Shown: positions 17,473 to 27,243, counted from the stretch's first letter. The stretch: 64,000 bases of DNA from Aldehydirespirator sp965200005 (GCA_965200005.1 OZ241331.1:1116001-1180000), one strand, 5' to 3'. The notes: generated by a model from the letters alone, not told the origin. Numbers and translations are program-made.

Positions 17473-19409
17473 GGAACCTCGGCGCGCATGAGACCGTCAT
17501 ATAGCTCGTCATACAGTCCGCCGAGGTTGCGCAACTGTTCATGTGTGCCAACCTCGACGATGCGTCCTTCATCAAGAACCACAATCAGATCGGCATCGAC
17601 AATCGTCGAGAGCCGGTGAGCGATCACTAGCGAGGTGCGGCCTCGCAACGCTGAAGCCAGTGCCAACTGCACCTGCGCCTCGTTCTCAGTGTCGAGGTGT
17701 GACGTGGCTTCGTCGAGGATCACGATCACGGGATCCTTAAGCAACATGCGGGCGATAGCGAGGCGCTGCTTCTCGCCCCCCGACAGCCGGTAGCCGCGCT
17801 CGCCGACCACGGTGTCATACCCCTCTGGCAAGGTGGAGATCACGTCATGGATGCGCGCCGCACGGCAAACCTCGACGAGTTGTTGCTGGGTTGCGGAGGG
17901 GCGTGCGTACTTGAGGTTCGCAGCCACAGTGTCATGAAAGAGGTGAGGATCTTGGGTGACAGTCCCGATAGCGCTTCGAAGCGATTCCTGGGTGAGTGTT
18001 CGCACGTCGGTGTCATCGACGAGCATCTCACCCGCAGTGACGTCGTAGAGGCGAGGTACCAGTGACACGAGCGTCGATTTCCCCGAACCGGATGGGCCCA
18101 CAATTGCCACCATCTGCCCGGGCTCCACCGCCAGGTTGATGTTGCTTAGAACTTCGACAGGGTCAGGGTCAGCCAGTTTGTGAGTGGCTGTGCTCGGGAC
18201 ACCGATCGGGCCCCGTGCAACAGCACCGCCTCCTGCAGCGAAGGCCATGTGTCCGCCTTCAGAAGCTGCGAGCGACTCTGGTGTTCCCTCTGCAGTGGGA
18301 TAAGCGAAGTGAACGGAGCGGAACTCGACGCGGCCCGCGGGCCTGACCAGTTCGGTTGCGTCATCGGCATCGGTGATCGGGTTGGGGGTGTCCAGTACCT
18401 CAAAGACTCGCTCGAAGCTGACGAAGGCCGACATCACATCCACTCGAGCATTCGACAGGCTCGTCAGCGGGACATAGATGCGAACGGTGTAGAGGCCTAA
18501 CGCAACCAGCGTCCCGGCCGAGAGAGCACCGTCGATCGCGAGGTGACCACCAAGCCAATAGACGAGCGCAGTGCCGATGGCACCGACGAGTGTCAGCGCT
18601 ATGAGAAACACCCTTGAGTACATGGCACTTCGCACGCCGATGTCACGCACCCGGCCGGCTCGCCGGGCAAAGTCGGAGGCTTCATCGTCATGGCGGCCGA
18701 ACAGCTTCACGAGCAGAGCACCTGCGACGTTGAAGCGCTCGGTCATGGTGTTGTTCATGGAGGCGTTGAGGTTCATGCCCTCACGAGTGATGTCCTGGAG
18801 ACCACGGCCGACACGACGTGCCGGTAGCACGAAGATCGGCAGGATCGCCACCGCGAGCAGTGTCAGACGCCACTCCAGCACGAACATTGCGACGAGAGTC
18901 CCAGCCAGCGTGATGAGGTTGGCGACAACAGTTCCCAGCGTTCCTGTGAATGCTCGTTGAGCACCGATGACATCGTTATTGAGACGGCTAACGAGGGTGC
19001 CCGTCTGAGTTCGGGTGAAGAACGACAGTGGCATGCGTTGCACGTGGTCAAACAGGCGCAGCCGCAGGTCGAAGATGAGCCCCTCACCGATCCCAGAACT
19101 CAGCCGCCGTTCAACTAGCGACAGTCCGGCTTCACCGATCGCGGCCACAACAAGCGCAGCGAACAGTTGGTTGAGATAGCCGCCATCGCCCTGCGCTATT
19201 GCAGAGTCGAAGATCTCACGGATGACTAGCGGAGGCAACAGTCCAAGAAATGTTGCCCCTATCACGGTGGCGATGAAGGCTGTGATCATCATCCGGTATG
19301 GCTTTGCGAATGCCCATACCCGTCGCCTGGTGGCTTTCGTGAGTGACCTGCCCTTGACCGATGAGTGGTCGCTCGCCATCATGTGCATGAATCCGATGGG
19401 GCTCGTCAT
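17469..19409 (-). CDS. ABC exporter, fused permease and ATPase (ABCB/MsbA type)
   Basis: 646-aa half-transporter that would work as a dimer in the cytoplasmic membrane. The N-terminal ~330 residues carry about six membrane spans (for example MITAFIATVIGATFLGLLPP and LAIDGALSAGTLVALGLYTV). The ATPase domain (about 370-640) has Walker A VGPSGSGKSTL, signature LSGGEKQRLAIAR, Walker B VIVILDEATSHLD and the H-loop VIAHRLSTI. A Gly/Ala-rich insertion (GGHMAFAAGGGAVARG) separates the FAYP region from the ATPase core and is unusual. The substrate may be a lipid or drug. It is divergent from pncB with under 50 bp between starts. Confidence 0.92.
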   Translation of the reverse strand: MTSPIGFMHMMASDHSSVKGRSLTKATRRRVWAFAKPYRMMITAFIATVIGATFLGLLPPLVIREIFDSAIAQGDGGYLNQLFAALVVAAIGEAGLSLVERRLSSGIGEGLIFDLRLRLFDHVQRMPLSFFTRTQTGTLVSRLNNDVIGAQRAFTGTLGTVVANLITLAGTLVAMFVLEWRLTLLAVAILPIFVLPARRVGRGLQDITREGMNLNASMNNTMTERFNVAGALLVKLFGRHDDEASDFARRAGRVRDIGVRSAMYSRVFLIALTLVGAIGTALVYWLGGHLAIDGALSAGTLVALGLYTVRIYVPLTSLSNARVDVMSAFVSFERVFEVLDTPNPITDADDATELVRPAGRVEFRSVHFAYPTAEGTPESLAASEGGHMAFAAGGGAVARGPIGVPSTATHKLADPDPVEVLSNINLAVEPGQMVAIVGPSGSGKSTLVSLVPRLYDVTAGEMLVDDTDVRTLTQESLRSAIGTVTQDPHLFHDTVAANLKYARPSATQQQLVEVCRAARIHDVISTLPEGYDTVVGERGYRLSGGEKQRLAIARMLLKDPVIVILDEATSHLDTENEAQVQLALASALRGRTSLVIAHRLSTIVDADLIVVLDEGRIVEVGTHEQLRNLGGLYDELYDGLMRAEVP

Positions 19410-19454
19410 CGCTGCCGAGCCTATGTAGCGAGGGCGGCGCTAGCGTTTGGAGAC

Positions 19455-20876
19455 GTGCGGCAAGGCGCAGTGGTTGCGCTGCAGACCGATCACTACGAAC
19501 TCACCATGGTGGCGTCAGCGCTGCGGTCGGGCGTTGCTCATCATCGATCTGTGTTTGAGGCGTTCTGTCGCCGCTTGCCATCGGGAAGGGCGTATGGCGT
19601 CGTCTCCGGTATCGATCGTGTGATCGAGGCAATTGAGAGCTTTCGCTTCAGTGAGGCAACCGTTGATCATCTTGTGGATGCTCAGGTGGTGTCGGATCCA
19701 GAGATGATCGACTGGCTGCTGTCGTATCGCTTTAGCGGTGATGTGGTGGGGTATCCAGACGGCGAGCTCTTCTTCCCGTACTCACCGATCCTCACTGTTG
19801 AGGGCAGTTTCGCTGAGTGTGTGGTGCTTGAGACCGTTGTCCTGTCGATCCTCAATCACGACTGCGCGGTTGCCGCTGCTGCTTCGCGGGTTCGTGATGT
19901 GGCACCAGAGCGTCTGCTGATCGAAGGCGGGGGTCGTCGAACAGATCCCGATGCAGCTGTCGCAGCTGCCCTAGCTGCTCACATTGGTGGCTTCGACACA
20001 ACCTCAAACCTTGAGGCTGGGCGTCGCTACGGGATACCGACCGCGGGCACGACCGCGCATGCCTTCGTGTTGGCACACACCGATGAACGCAGCAGTTTTA
20101 GGGCACAAGAGCGTGTATTGGGAGCGGGTTCCACCTACCTGGTTGACACCTTCGATGTGCTCCAGGGAGTGCGGCGAGCTGTGGAAGCCGCCGGTACTGG
20201 CATCGGTGCGGTGCGCATCGACAGTGGTGACCTGCTTGAGGTGAGCATCGCCACTCGTGCCTTGCTCGATTCGCTTGGTGCACATGGGTGCCGCATCATT
20301 GCGTCAAGTGACCTTGACGAGTTCCGGGTGGCCCGGCTCGAAGCAGCAGCGGCACCCATCGATGCTTATCTGGCGGGCACGAGCATCGTCACCGGATCGG
20401 GCCACCCTGCAGCTTCGATCGTGTACAAGCTTGTTTCCATAGCCGACTCCACAGAACCGTCTGCTCCTCTGCGAGCCGTCGGCAAGCTGTCGCCAGGCAA
20501 GGTCACGTTCGGGGGCAGCAAGCTGGTACATCGCAGCACTGATCGTGGCGGCCATTGGGAAGCGGAGTTGCTGAGCCCTAGGTCACCCGAAAGCGCCGTT
20601 ACCCCAGCCCAGGACGCCTTCGTGCCACAAGTCAAACTCATATCGCATGGCGAGCGAGCCTGGGCCGAGAGTCCGACCGAGTCACGGCACCGCTGCCAGA
20701 AGCGTCGTCGTTTGTTACGGCCTGAAGATCGGCTACCCCATCCATCTAGGACGCCTGCCATCCCGACCCGATGGCTCGACTTTGAGACGCCGGCACCATC
20801 TGGTGACTCCACACCTGGTGACTCCACACCTGGTGACTCCACGTCAGTTGCCTCAACATCGCAGAGCAGAACATGA
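19455..20876 (+). CDS. pncB: nicotinate phosphoribosyltransferase
   Basis: Salvages nicotinate to nicotinate mononucleotide with PRPP and ATP. The start is taken at GTG 19455 (474 aa), but GTG 19470 is equally possible; a longer frame would overlap the divergent ABC gene. Family signatures are LQTDHYELTM at the N-terminus, SPILTVEGSFAECVVLET, EGGGRRTDPDAAV, TAHAFVLAHTDER, VRIDSGDLLE and GGSKLVHR. The last ~35 residues are Pro/Ser/Thr-rich and include a GDSTP repeat encoded by a 15-bp tandem duplication. The neighbouring nicotinamidase gene completes a salvage route from nicotinamide to NAD. Confidence 0.93.
   Translation: MRQGAVVALQTDHYELTMVASALRSGVAHHRSVFEAFCRRLPSGRAYGVVSGIDRVIEAIESFRFSEATVDHLVDAQVVSDPEMIDWLLSYRFSGDVVGYPDGELFFPYSPILTVEGSFAECVVLETVVLSILNHDCAVAAAASRVRDVAPERLLIEGGGRRTDPDAAVAAALAAHIGGFDTTSNLEAGRRYGIPTAGTTAHAFVLAHTDERSSFRAQERVLGAGSTYLVDTFDVLQGVRRAVEAAGTGIGAVRIDSGDLLEVSIATRALLDSLGAHGCRIIASSDLDEFRVARLEAAAAPIDAYLAGTSIVTGSGHPAASIVYKLVSIADSTEPSAPLRAVGKLSPGKVTFGGSKLVHRSTDRGGHWEAELLSPRSPESAVTPAQDAFVPQVKLISHGERAWAESPTESRHRCQKRRRLLRPEDRLPHPSRTPAIPTRWLDFETPAPSGDSTPGDSTPGDSTSVASTSQSRT
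20801..20843 (+). repeat. 15-bp tandem repeat at the 3' end of pncB
   Basis: The unit TGGTGACTCCACACC is present twice exactly (20801-20815, 20816-20830) and a third time partially (20831-20843). It encodes GDSTP repeats near the PncB C-terminus. The length is a multiple of three, so copy-number change would not alter the frame. Confidence 0.9.
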
Positions 20877-20966
20877 AGAACCGAGCATCTAGGACTGCTG
20901 GCACGTTCGCGTTAGTTGCGGCGGGCCTGTCGGCTCGAGATGCAATCCAATCCTTAGGAGGCCGCC

Positions 20967-21545
20967 ATGTCGAGGGCACTCATAATCGTTGATGTGCAAA
21001 ACGACTTCTGTGAGGGGGGATCCCTTGCAGTGGAAGGTGGTCATGGCGTGGCCGCCTCGATTACTGACTTTGTGGGACTCGACCGCGCCAGCGGCAGCTA
21101 CAACTATGTAGTCGCTTCAAAAGACTGGCATATCGATCCAGGTGGACACTTCGCGCCCGAGGGTTCTGAGCCTGACTATGTAGCGTCCTGGCCAGTTCAC
21201 TGCGCGGCCGGCACAGATGGTGCAGCGTTCTCGCCCCAGCTTAATGTCGCAGTCGATGAGGTATTTCTAAAGGGCCAATACAGCAACGGGTACAGCAGCT
21301 TTGAAGGTGTAGCCAGCAGCAACGAGCAGGTGGGGCTCAGTGACTGGCTCGCCGCTCGCAGTGTCGAGCGGCTGGATGTGGTTGGCATAGCCACCGATTA
21401 CTGCGTGCGCGCCACCGCTCTTGATGCCGCCAATGCGGGCCTCGAGACATCGGTGCTGGTGTCGCATTGTGCAGGTGTCGCCGCCGACTCCTCGACAGCA
21501 GCACTTGAGGAATTGGCCGCGGCAGGCGTGAGCATTGTCGAATGA
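20967..21545 (+). CDS. pncA: nicotinamidase
   Basis: 192-aa isochorismatase-fold hydrolase converting nicotinamide to nicotinate. The catalytic Asp is in IIVDVQNDFCEGGSL, the metal site in SKDWHIDPGGHF, the Lys in VFLKGQYSNGYSSFEG and the nucleophilic Cys in GIATDYCVRATALDA. AGGAGG ends 5 bases before the ATG. The upstream neighbour is pncB, so the two enzymes act in sequence in NAD salvage. Confidence 0.94.
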   Translation: MSRALIIVDVQNDFCEGGSLAVEGGHGVAASITDFVGLDRASGSYNYVVASKDWHIDPGGHFAPEGSEPDYVASWPVHCAAGTDGAAFSPQLNVAVDEVFLKGQYSNGYSSFEGVASSNEQVGLSDWLAARSVERLDVVGIATDYCVRATALDAANAGLETSVLVSHCAGVAADSSTAALEELAAAGVSIVE

Positions 21546-21603
21546 TCACCGTGAGCGACTCGGAGCGAACTAACTAGCGGTTCAGATTGTTGAAACCTGA
21601 GAA

Positions 21604-22809
21604 ATGAAGCCCCTCGAGGATGTACGCATCGTTGCGCTTGAGCAATACGGCGCCGGCCCGTTCGGCACTATGCATCTGGCTGATCTTGGAGCCGAGATCA
21701 TCAAGATCGAAGACCCAGCTGCGGGCGGTGATGTAGCGCGCTACCTGCCGCCGTTTCGGGCTGAAGACTCAAGCCTGTTCTTTGAGACGTTTAACCGCAA
21801 CAAGCGAAGTGTCAGACTCGACATCAGAAACCCGGACGGTCGGCGAGTCTTTGAGGATCTAGTTGCTTGTTCCGATGCGGTGTTCTCGAACCTGCGTGGT
21901 GATGTCCCGGGTTCGCTCAAGATCTGCTACGACGATCTCAAGGCCATAAACCCACGAATTGTTTGCTGTTCGCTGTCCGGGTTCGGGATGAGCGGCCCAC
22001 GTGCGCACCAGCCAGGCTATGACTACATCTTGCAGGGTCTGTGTGGATGGATGGCCCTCACTGGTGATCCCGACGGTCCCCCAACCAAATCTGGCTTGTC
22101 TTTAGTCGACTTCTCCGGCGGGTTCGTAGCTTCGATTGCCCTGATGGTGGGCATTCATGCGGCTCGCCGCGACGGCAGAGGCATGGATTGCGATCTGAGT
22201 CTGTTCGACACCGCCATCAGCCTGTTGACCTACCTGGGCACCTGGCATCTCACCGGCGGGTTCGTACCACAGCGTGTAGCCGAGTCCGGGCATCCGTCCT
22301 TAGTGCCATTCCAAGTGTTTGAGGCAAGTGATGGTTGGCTGGTGATCGGTTGCGCCAAAGAGAAGTTCTGGAGGCGCTTGACTCGGGTAATTCGACTGCC
22401 GGAGTTAGCGGACGATCCAAGGTTTGTGGACTTCACGGCCCGCTACGAGAACAGAGACGAACTGCTCGCAATCCTGCGTGAAACTATGGCGACCCGCACG
22501 GTTGATGACTGGCTCAAAGACCTACAGGCCGCCGGTGTCCCGTCGGGTCCGATCCAAGACGTACCAGCAGCGTTGTCGGATCCGCACACGGTGGCGCGCC
22601 AACTCATCAGAGAGACTCAACATCGTGACTTCGGCACGATCCGCCAACCAATCACGCCGGTTCGGATTGGCAGCCATCCACACGGTGAGGACTTGAGTAG
22701 CGCGCCGGGATTGGGAGCGGACAGTTCAGATGTGATGCGCAACTTGCTGGGCTACGACTCCGCCCAGATTGAGTCCCTCCGAGTGCAGGGAGCATTCGGC
22801 CAGCCTTAA
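21604..22809 (+). CDS. CaiB/BaiF family III CoA-transferase
   Basis: 401 aa. It transfers CoA from an acyl-CoA donor to an organic acid through an Asp-linked anhydride. The typical features are PLEDVRIVALEQYGAGPFG at the N-terminus, LGAEIIKIEDP, the NRNKRSVRLDIRNPDGR stretch, and the catalytic Asp in LSLVDFSGGF near residue 170. It leads a run of same-strand catabolic genes (CoA transfer, amidinotransferase-fold enzymes, LLM monooxygenase, dehydrogenases, MmgE/PrpD) extending to 30248. Donor and acceptor acids are unknown. There is no convincing Shine-Dalgarno before the ATG. Confidence 0.92.
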   Translation: MKPLEDVRIVALEQYGAGPFGTMHLADLGAEIIKIEDPAAGGDVARYLPPFRAEDSSLFFETFNRNKRSVRLDIRNPDGRRVFEDLVACSDAVFSNLRGDVPGSLKICYDDLKAINPRIVCCSLSGFGMSGPRAHQPGYDYILQGLCGWMALTGDPDGPPTKSGLSLVDFSGGFVASIALMVGIHAARRDGRGMDCDLSLFDTAISLLTYLGTWHLTGGFVPQRVAESGHPSLVPFQVFEASDGWLVIGCAKEKFWRRLTRVIRLPELADDPRFVDFTARYENRDELLAILRETMATRTVDDWLKDLQAAGVPSGPIQDVPAALSDPHTVARQLIRETQHRDFGTIRQPITPVRIGSHPHGEDLSSAPGLGADSSDVMRNLLGYDSAQIESLRVQGAFGQP

Positions 22810-22961
22810 GCGTCGTGACAAAAAGACTGTCGTTTCGGTGCCGTGGCGCTTCAGCCTTTGGCGTCGGAGGCATCGCAGGCGGCTTTGGTTCGAACTGAAT
22901 CCGAAGTTTAGGCTCGCGGCGAACGGGCCGCGGCTAGGCCCGAAGCCGAATAGGGAGCAAT

Positions 22962-24116
22962 ATGGCTTCGTCAGTCCCCAAAACGCCGCCCCTTCCCAAG
23001 GTGTGGGCTGAGCGCATCGCAGAGACGCAGGGCGAGTTGAAATCGGGTGGTTTCACGCTTGAGGACATGCCCGGGTACGTGCCGGGTGAGCCACCGAGCG
23101 TGGACACCTGGCACGAGATGGACTATCTCGATATCTACCCGAAGATCTACGGGCGAGAGTGTGGCGCTAACGGGATCGGGCGCTTGCGTGAAGTTGCGTT
23201 GGTGAACATCACCGAATCCGAGCGGTTCCCGCTGTACGACCAGGATCCCGAGTACTTCCCGACCATGGGACTGAGCCACGACGATCTCGACATCAGCCGT
23301 ATGCGAGATCAGAGTCTGCAATACCAGGCGAAGCTTGAGTCGGCAGGAGTGCTCGTTCATCGCATCGATTTCCCGCAACCTGCTGTCGGAGCGTTCGGCC
23401 CAATGCGTGGCACCTGGGCGGCAAACGAACTGCTCGTTGTGCGAGGTGGCTCGATCATCGAAAAGGTCGCGATTAGTCCATTTGGCACTGGACGAGCCGA
23501 GTATCTGGCTCTGTGGGCATTTGCGCGGCTAGGCATACCGCCGGTCGCCACGATCACGGGCACAGGAGTGTGTGAAGCCGGTCCCTGTCACTGGCTTGCC
23601 GAGGATGTGTTCGTTGCCGGTCGAGGTCTTGCCTACAACCAAGCAGGCCTTGATCAACTGCTTCCAGTGGTAGCACGATCGGCGGAACTTGACCCTGAAG
23701 ACATGACTACTCTGGCGATCAACTTTCCCGGAAACATTTACTTCAATCCTCGTACCGGGCAATCACATCACCCAGACATGTCACTTTGCGCTCTTGATGT
23801 TGACAAAGTGATCTGTTCCCCACCGGGCCTTGATTTTCGAACTTACGAGTGGCTGCGCAAGCGTGGTTACAAGATGGTCACGGTTGACATCGCTGAACAG
23901 CGACTGTTTGCACCCGCAAACGTGATGTTGATCGAACCCGGCCTTGTGATCATGCATTCTGAAGCCCCCGACGCAATCGCAGCCGTGCGCAAGATAGGAG
24001 TTGAAGTTATTGAGACTCCTTACTCAGAGTTCTTGAGGATCGGCGGGGGTTTGCACTGCTCTACGATGCGACTGCTGCGCGACAAAGGTCCTTACTCCAC
24101 TGATCGACCCAGCTAA
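22962..24116 (+). CDS. amidinotransferase/arginine-deiminase-fold protein, paralogue 1
   Basis: 384 aa of the guanidino-modifying (GME) superfamily, which includes arginine deiminase, DDAH and glycine amidinotransferase. Candidate catalytic residues are the Glu/Asp pair in LAEDVFVAG, the His in GQSHHPDMSL near residue 267 and the C-terminal Cys in GGGLHCSTMRLL. FGPMRGTWAANELLVVRGG resembles a substrate-loop region. A GGGAG precedes the ATG. A close paralogue lies at 26034-27209; the two share the N-terminal block PKVWxERIAxTQ...DMPGY. It is translationally coupled to the LLM gene (TAATG). The substrate (arginine, methylarginine or another amidine) is not determinable. Confidence 0.8.
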   Translation: MASSVPKTPPLPKVWAERIAETQGELKSGGFTLEDMPGYVPGEPPSVDTWHEMDYLDIYPKIYGRECGANGIGRLREVALVNITESERFPLYDQDPEYFPTMGLSHDDLDISRMRDQSLQYQAKLESAGVLVHRIDFPQPAVGAFGPMRGTWAANELLVVRGGSIIEKVAISPFGTGRAEYLALWAFARLGIPPVATITGTGVCEAGPCHWLAEDVFVAGRGLAYNQAGLDQLLPVVARSAELDPEDMTTLAINFPGNIYFNPRTGQSHHPDMSLCALDVDKVICSPPGLDFRTYEWLRKRGYKMVTVDIAEQRLFAPANVMLIEPGLVIMHSEAPDAIAAVRKIGVEVIETPYSEFLRIGGGLHCSTMRLLRDKGPYSTDRPS

Positions 24117-25198
24117 TGGAGTTTGCCGTATTCAGTCACGTTGCTGAGAAAGCGACGTGTAGCCCTAAGCAGCGCCTCGATGAGTTTGCTGCAGAAGTGC
24201 GGCTTGCCGATGAACTCGGTTATGACTACTTTTTCACGACCGAGCATCACTTCACGGGCCGTTTTTCGATGTCACCGTCTCAGGCAGTGTCGCTTACTGT
24301 CGTCGCCCAGAACTCGAAACGCTTGCGCTTTGGACCGATGGTTGTGCTCTTGCCAATCTGTCAACCGCTGCGGGTAATCGAAGAGCTAATAATTCTCGAT
24401 CACATGTCGGGAGGACGCTTAGAGATCGGCTTGGGTCGTGGGATTACGCCTCATGAGCACACGTCATATGGCATTAACACTCACAGCGATGTGGCACGGT
24501 TCAACGAGGGCTTAGAGATCGTTCTGAAGGGTCTCAGAGCCGAGGGCCCGTTCTCATTTGTGGGCGACTACTGGCAATACATCGACGTGGATTTGCCGTG
24601 GCGGCCATTGCAACGCCCGCATCCACCAGTGTGGGTTCCAACTAACACCCCGGCCAAGGCTTACGAATACGGGACACAAGGCTTCGGCATAGGAGGCTTT
24701 GCCGTTGTTGGAATGGATCTGTACGAGACGGTGTTTAACGAATATCGGAGGGGCTGTGAAGATGGCGGGATTCCTGCCGATCGGCGTCCCCTTGTTTACC
24801 TGGCTTCCACGCTGGTAGCAGACACCGACGCCGAGGCAAAAGAGTTGATGTATGACCACTTCTTGCGTCAGCTAGCACTCTTTGAAGAGGAGCGTCGTAG
24901 GTCGCGCAGAGCAGGCGATTCGGCGGTAGTCAAGGCAACTACTGCATCGCTGGGTCGGCTAGCAGCTATCCGAGATGACATGGATGGCTCTGCTGAAGCG
25001 CTCAAGTTCTTTCATGGCAGCCCCGAGACGGTTGCCGCCAAGATCGCACAACTCCGGGATCGGCTCGGTGTGAACGTCTTCCTCGGCGAGTTCTCGTTTG
25101 GGGAACTCACCTGGGAACAGGTAAAGCGATCGCACGAGTTGTTTATGGGCGAAGTCGTACCCCGCTTGGCCGAGTCTGCGCCCGCAAGCGCAGCCTGA
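24116..25198 (+). CDS. LLM-class flavin-dependent oxidoreductase
   Basis: 360-aa bacterial-luciferase-like monooxygenase: RLADELGYDYFFTTEHHFTG, QNSKRLRFGPMVVLLP, IEELIILDHMSGGRLEIGLGRG. The TTEHHF motif is common in FMN-dependent LLM oxygenases that use a partner flavin reductase. The ATG shares one base with the preceding stop codon, so it is tightly coupled to amidinotransferase paralogue 1. It probably oxygenates the compound handled by that enzyme. No flavin reductase is visible nearby. Confidence 0.9.
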   Translation: MEFAVFSHVAEKATCSPKQRLDEFAAEVRLADELGYDYFFTTEHHFTGRFSMSPSQAVSLTVVAQNSKRLRFGPMVVLLPICQPLRVIEELIILDHMSGGRLEIGLGRGITPHEHTSYGINTHSDVARFNEGLEIVLKGLRAEGPFSFVGDYWQYIDVDLPWRPLQRPHPPVWVPTNTPAKAYEYGTQGFGIGGFAVVGMDLYETVFNEYRRGCEDGGIPADRRPLVYLASTLVADTDAEAKELMYDHFLRQLALFEEERRRSRRAGDSAVVKATTASLGRLAAIRDDMDGSAEALKFFHGSPETVAAKIAQLRDRLGVNVFLGEFSFGELTWEQVKRSHELFMGEVVPRLAESAPASAA

Positions 25199-25225
25199 TT
25201 CCTGATTCCGTAAGCGTCGCTGATA

Positions 25226-25987
25226 ATGCAAACAAGGCTGCTTGATGGCGATCGAGCTGTCGTTACCGGAGCAGGTGACATCGGCAGCGTGATTGCTCGC
25301 ACTTTGCTGGCACATGGAGCCTCGGTTGAGGTCTGGGACACTTCGGCGAGCGCGCTTGAGCAAGTCCGAGATAGCGCGGAGGGGATCTCTGGACGCCAGG
25401 TTGATGTCACAAACCGGTCTAAGGTAGAAGCGGCTGCTGCAAGAGCAACCGAGCAGGCACCTGTGAATGTGCTTGTCAACAGTGCAGCAATAGCCCGCTT
25501 CGGTTCAGTTGCTGATCTCCATCCCGACGATTGGCAGCAGACACTTGATGTCAACCTGACTGGGGTCTACCTGTGTTGTCGTGCCTTCGTGCCTCTAATG
25601 ACAGCAGCCAGTGGTGGCAGTATCATAAACATTGCCTCTATCGGAGGTGTTCGTGGTGAGCCTGAATTTGCGAGCTATTGTGCTTCGAAGTTTGGGGTTA
25701 TCGGCTTCACGCAGTCACTAGCCCGTGAGGTTGGAGCCGATGGAATCCGGGTCAATGCAGTGTGTCCCGGTGCTGTTGAATCGCAGATGAATACAGACAC
25801 GATGGCTCGTGACGCTCGCCGCTACGGGATCACGATTGACGATGTACAGCAGCGCATCCTGGCGCGCACCGCACTTGGACGGCTTGTACAACCCAGCGAT
25901 GTAGCTAACGCAGTCGTGTTTCTGGCTTCGGCATTGTCTTCTTGTATCACTGCGGGAACGATCGATGTGACAGGCGGCGTCTTCTGA
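25226..25987 (+). CDS. short-chain dehydrogenase/reductase
   Basis: 253-aa classical SDR. The dinucleotide motif is TGAGDIGSVIA at residues ~15-25, NSAAIARFG is the NNAG equivalent, the catalytic Ser is in INIASIGGVRG and the Tyr-Lys pair in YCASKFGV near residues 150-154. The end TIDVTGGVF is typical. It lies 27 bp after the LLM gene in the same operon and would oxidise or reduce an alcohol/ketone intermediate with NAD(P). Confidence 0.92.
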   Translation: MQTRLLDGDRAVVTGAGDIGSVIARTLLAHGASVEVWDTSASALEQVRDSAEGISGRQVDVTNRSKVEAAAARATEQAPVNVLVNSAAIARFGSVADLHPDDWQQTLDVNLTGVYLCCRAFVPLMTAASGGSIINIASIGGVRGEPEFASYCASKFGVIGFTQSLAREVGADGIRVNAVCPGAVESQMNTDTMARDARRYGITIDDVQQRILARTALGRLVQPSDVANAVVFLASALSSCITAGTIDVTGGVF

Positions 25988-26033
25988 TGCCTAACGGTCA
26001 ACAGGAGCTACGTCAATGAGAGGAAATACCTAA

Positions 26034-27209
26034 GTGACTGATGTTGTAACTCCCGAAGTTGTTGGTTCTGATGTCGAGTCCCTGCCGCCCTTCGCGCCCG
26101 TGTATGCCGAGCGGATTGCCGACACACAGCAGCGACTGCGTGCAGGAGAGTTCTCACTTGAGCAGATGCCCGGATATATCAAAGGTCAGCGGCCTACGAC
26201 TGATGTGTGGCACAACCTCGACCATCTTGAGACTTATCCGAAGGTCTGGGGGCGTGAGTGTGGCAAGAACGGGATCGGCAAGCTACGTGAGGTTGTCCTC
26301 ACCGAGATAACCGAATCCGAGAAGTTTGCGTATCATGATCTTGATCCGGCATATTTCCCGCAGATGGCGGATGCCTACTCGAGCATCGACATACCCAAAA
26401 TGATTGACCAGAGTCTTGCCTATGAGCAAGCGCTTGAAGACAACGGTGCGCTTGTTCACAGGGTTGCATTTCCCCAGCCTCCGGTCAGTGCATTCGGTCC
26501 CGCCAAGAGCACCTGGGCAGCAGCTGAATTGTTCGTCCTGAGAGGCGGCTCAGTGTTACCTAAGCGTGGTGTTCAGCCGCTCGCTTATGGGCGCGCTGAG
26601 TATCTGGCGTTATGGGCTTGGACTCGCCTAGGTGTGCCTGTTCTTTGTGCCATCACCGGCAAGGGCATCTTTGAAATAGGGCCCTGCCAGTTCCTCGCCG
26701 AAGATGTCTTCGTGTCGGGTAACGGGATGGCATTCAACGACGATGGGTTCGAGCAGATTAAAGGTGTCGTGGCCCGATCTGCTGGTCTCGACGTCGACGA
26801 TATGACGTTCTTGCACATCGAGTTTCCCGGATCGAACTATTACCACGCTCCTAGCGGTGTTGGGCATCACCCGGATCTGTATCTGGCGCCGCTTGATGTG
26901 CGGAAGGTGGTCACCTATTCGCCAGGCCTTGACTTCGGCACGCTGGAATGGCTGCGCAAGAACGGTTACCAGATGGTCGAGGTGGAGCCCTCCGAACAGG
27001 CTCAATTTGCCCCTGCCAATGTGTTGATCCTCGAGCCGGGTCTGGTTGTGATGCATGCCGAGGCCAAACAGAGCATCGCAAATGTGAGAGCGGCTGGGGT
27101 CGAAGTAATCGAAGTCCCCTACTCGGAGTTCATGAAGGAAGGCGGCGGTCTGCATTGCTCAACCGGGCAAGTGTGGCGCGAGAAGGGGCCCTACTCGACC
27201 GACACTTAG
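26034..27209 (+). CDS. amidinotransferase/arginine-deiminase-fold protein, paralogue 2
   Basis: 391 aa from GTG 26034, clearly related to the protein at 22962-24116 across its whole length (for example DMPGYVPG versus QMPGYIKG, and LEWLRKNGYQMVEV versus YEWLRKRGYKMVTV). Candidate catalytic residues are Glu/Asp in LAEDVFVSGNG, His in GVGHHPDLYLAP and Cys in EGGGLHCSTGQVW. Both copies keep the same residues, so both are probably active, perhaps as hetero-oligomer or with different substrates. AGGA lies upstream of the GTG. A RidA gene follows at 34 bp. Confidence 0.8.
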   Translation: MTDVVTPEVVGSDVESLPPFAPVYAERIADTQQRLRAGEFSLEQMPGYIKGQRPTTDVWHNLDHLETYPKVWGRECGKNGIGKLREVVLTEITESEKFAYHDLDPAYFPQMADAYSSIDIPKMIDQSLAYEQALEDNGALVHRVAFPQPPVSAFGPAKSTWAAAELFVLRGGSVLPKRGVQPLAYGRAEYLALWAWTRLGVPVLCAITGKGIFEIGPCQFLAEDVFVSGNGMAFNDDGFEQIKGVVARSAGLDVDDMTFLHIEFPGSNYYHAPSGVGHHPDLYLAPLDVRKVVTYSPGLDFGTLEWLRKNGYQMVEVEPSEQAQFAPANVLILEPGLVVMHAEAKQSIANVRAAGVEVIEVPYSEFMKEGGGLHCSTGQVWREKGPYSTDT

Positions 27210-27243
27210 CAGCCGTCTTTGCTCGCCAAACCCAGGAGGTTCC

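Noticed and set aside
22810..22961. Riboswitch (for example guanidine class) upstream of the first amidinotransferase-fold gene
   Set aside because: The 152-base gap has GC-rich sequence but none of the conserved guanidine-riboswitch motifs that I could recognise; no structure is claimed.
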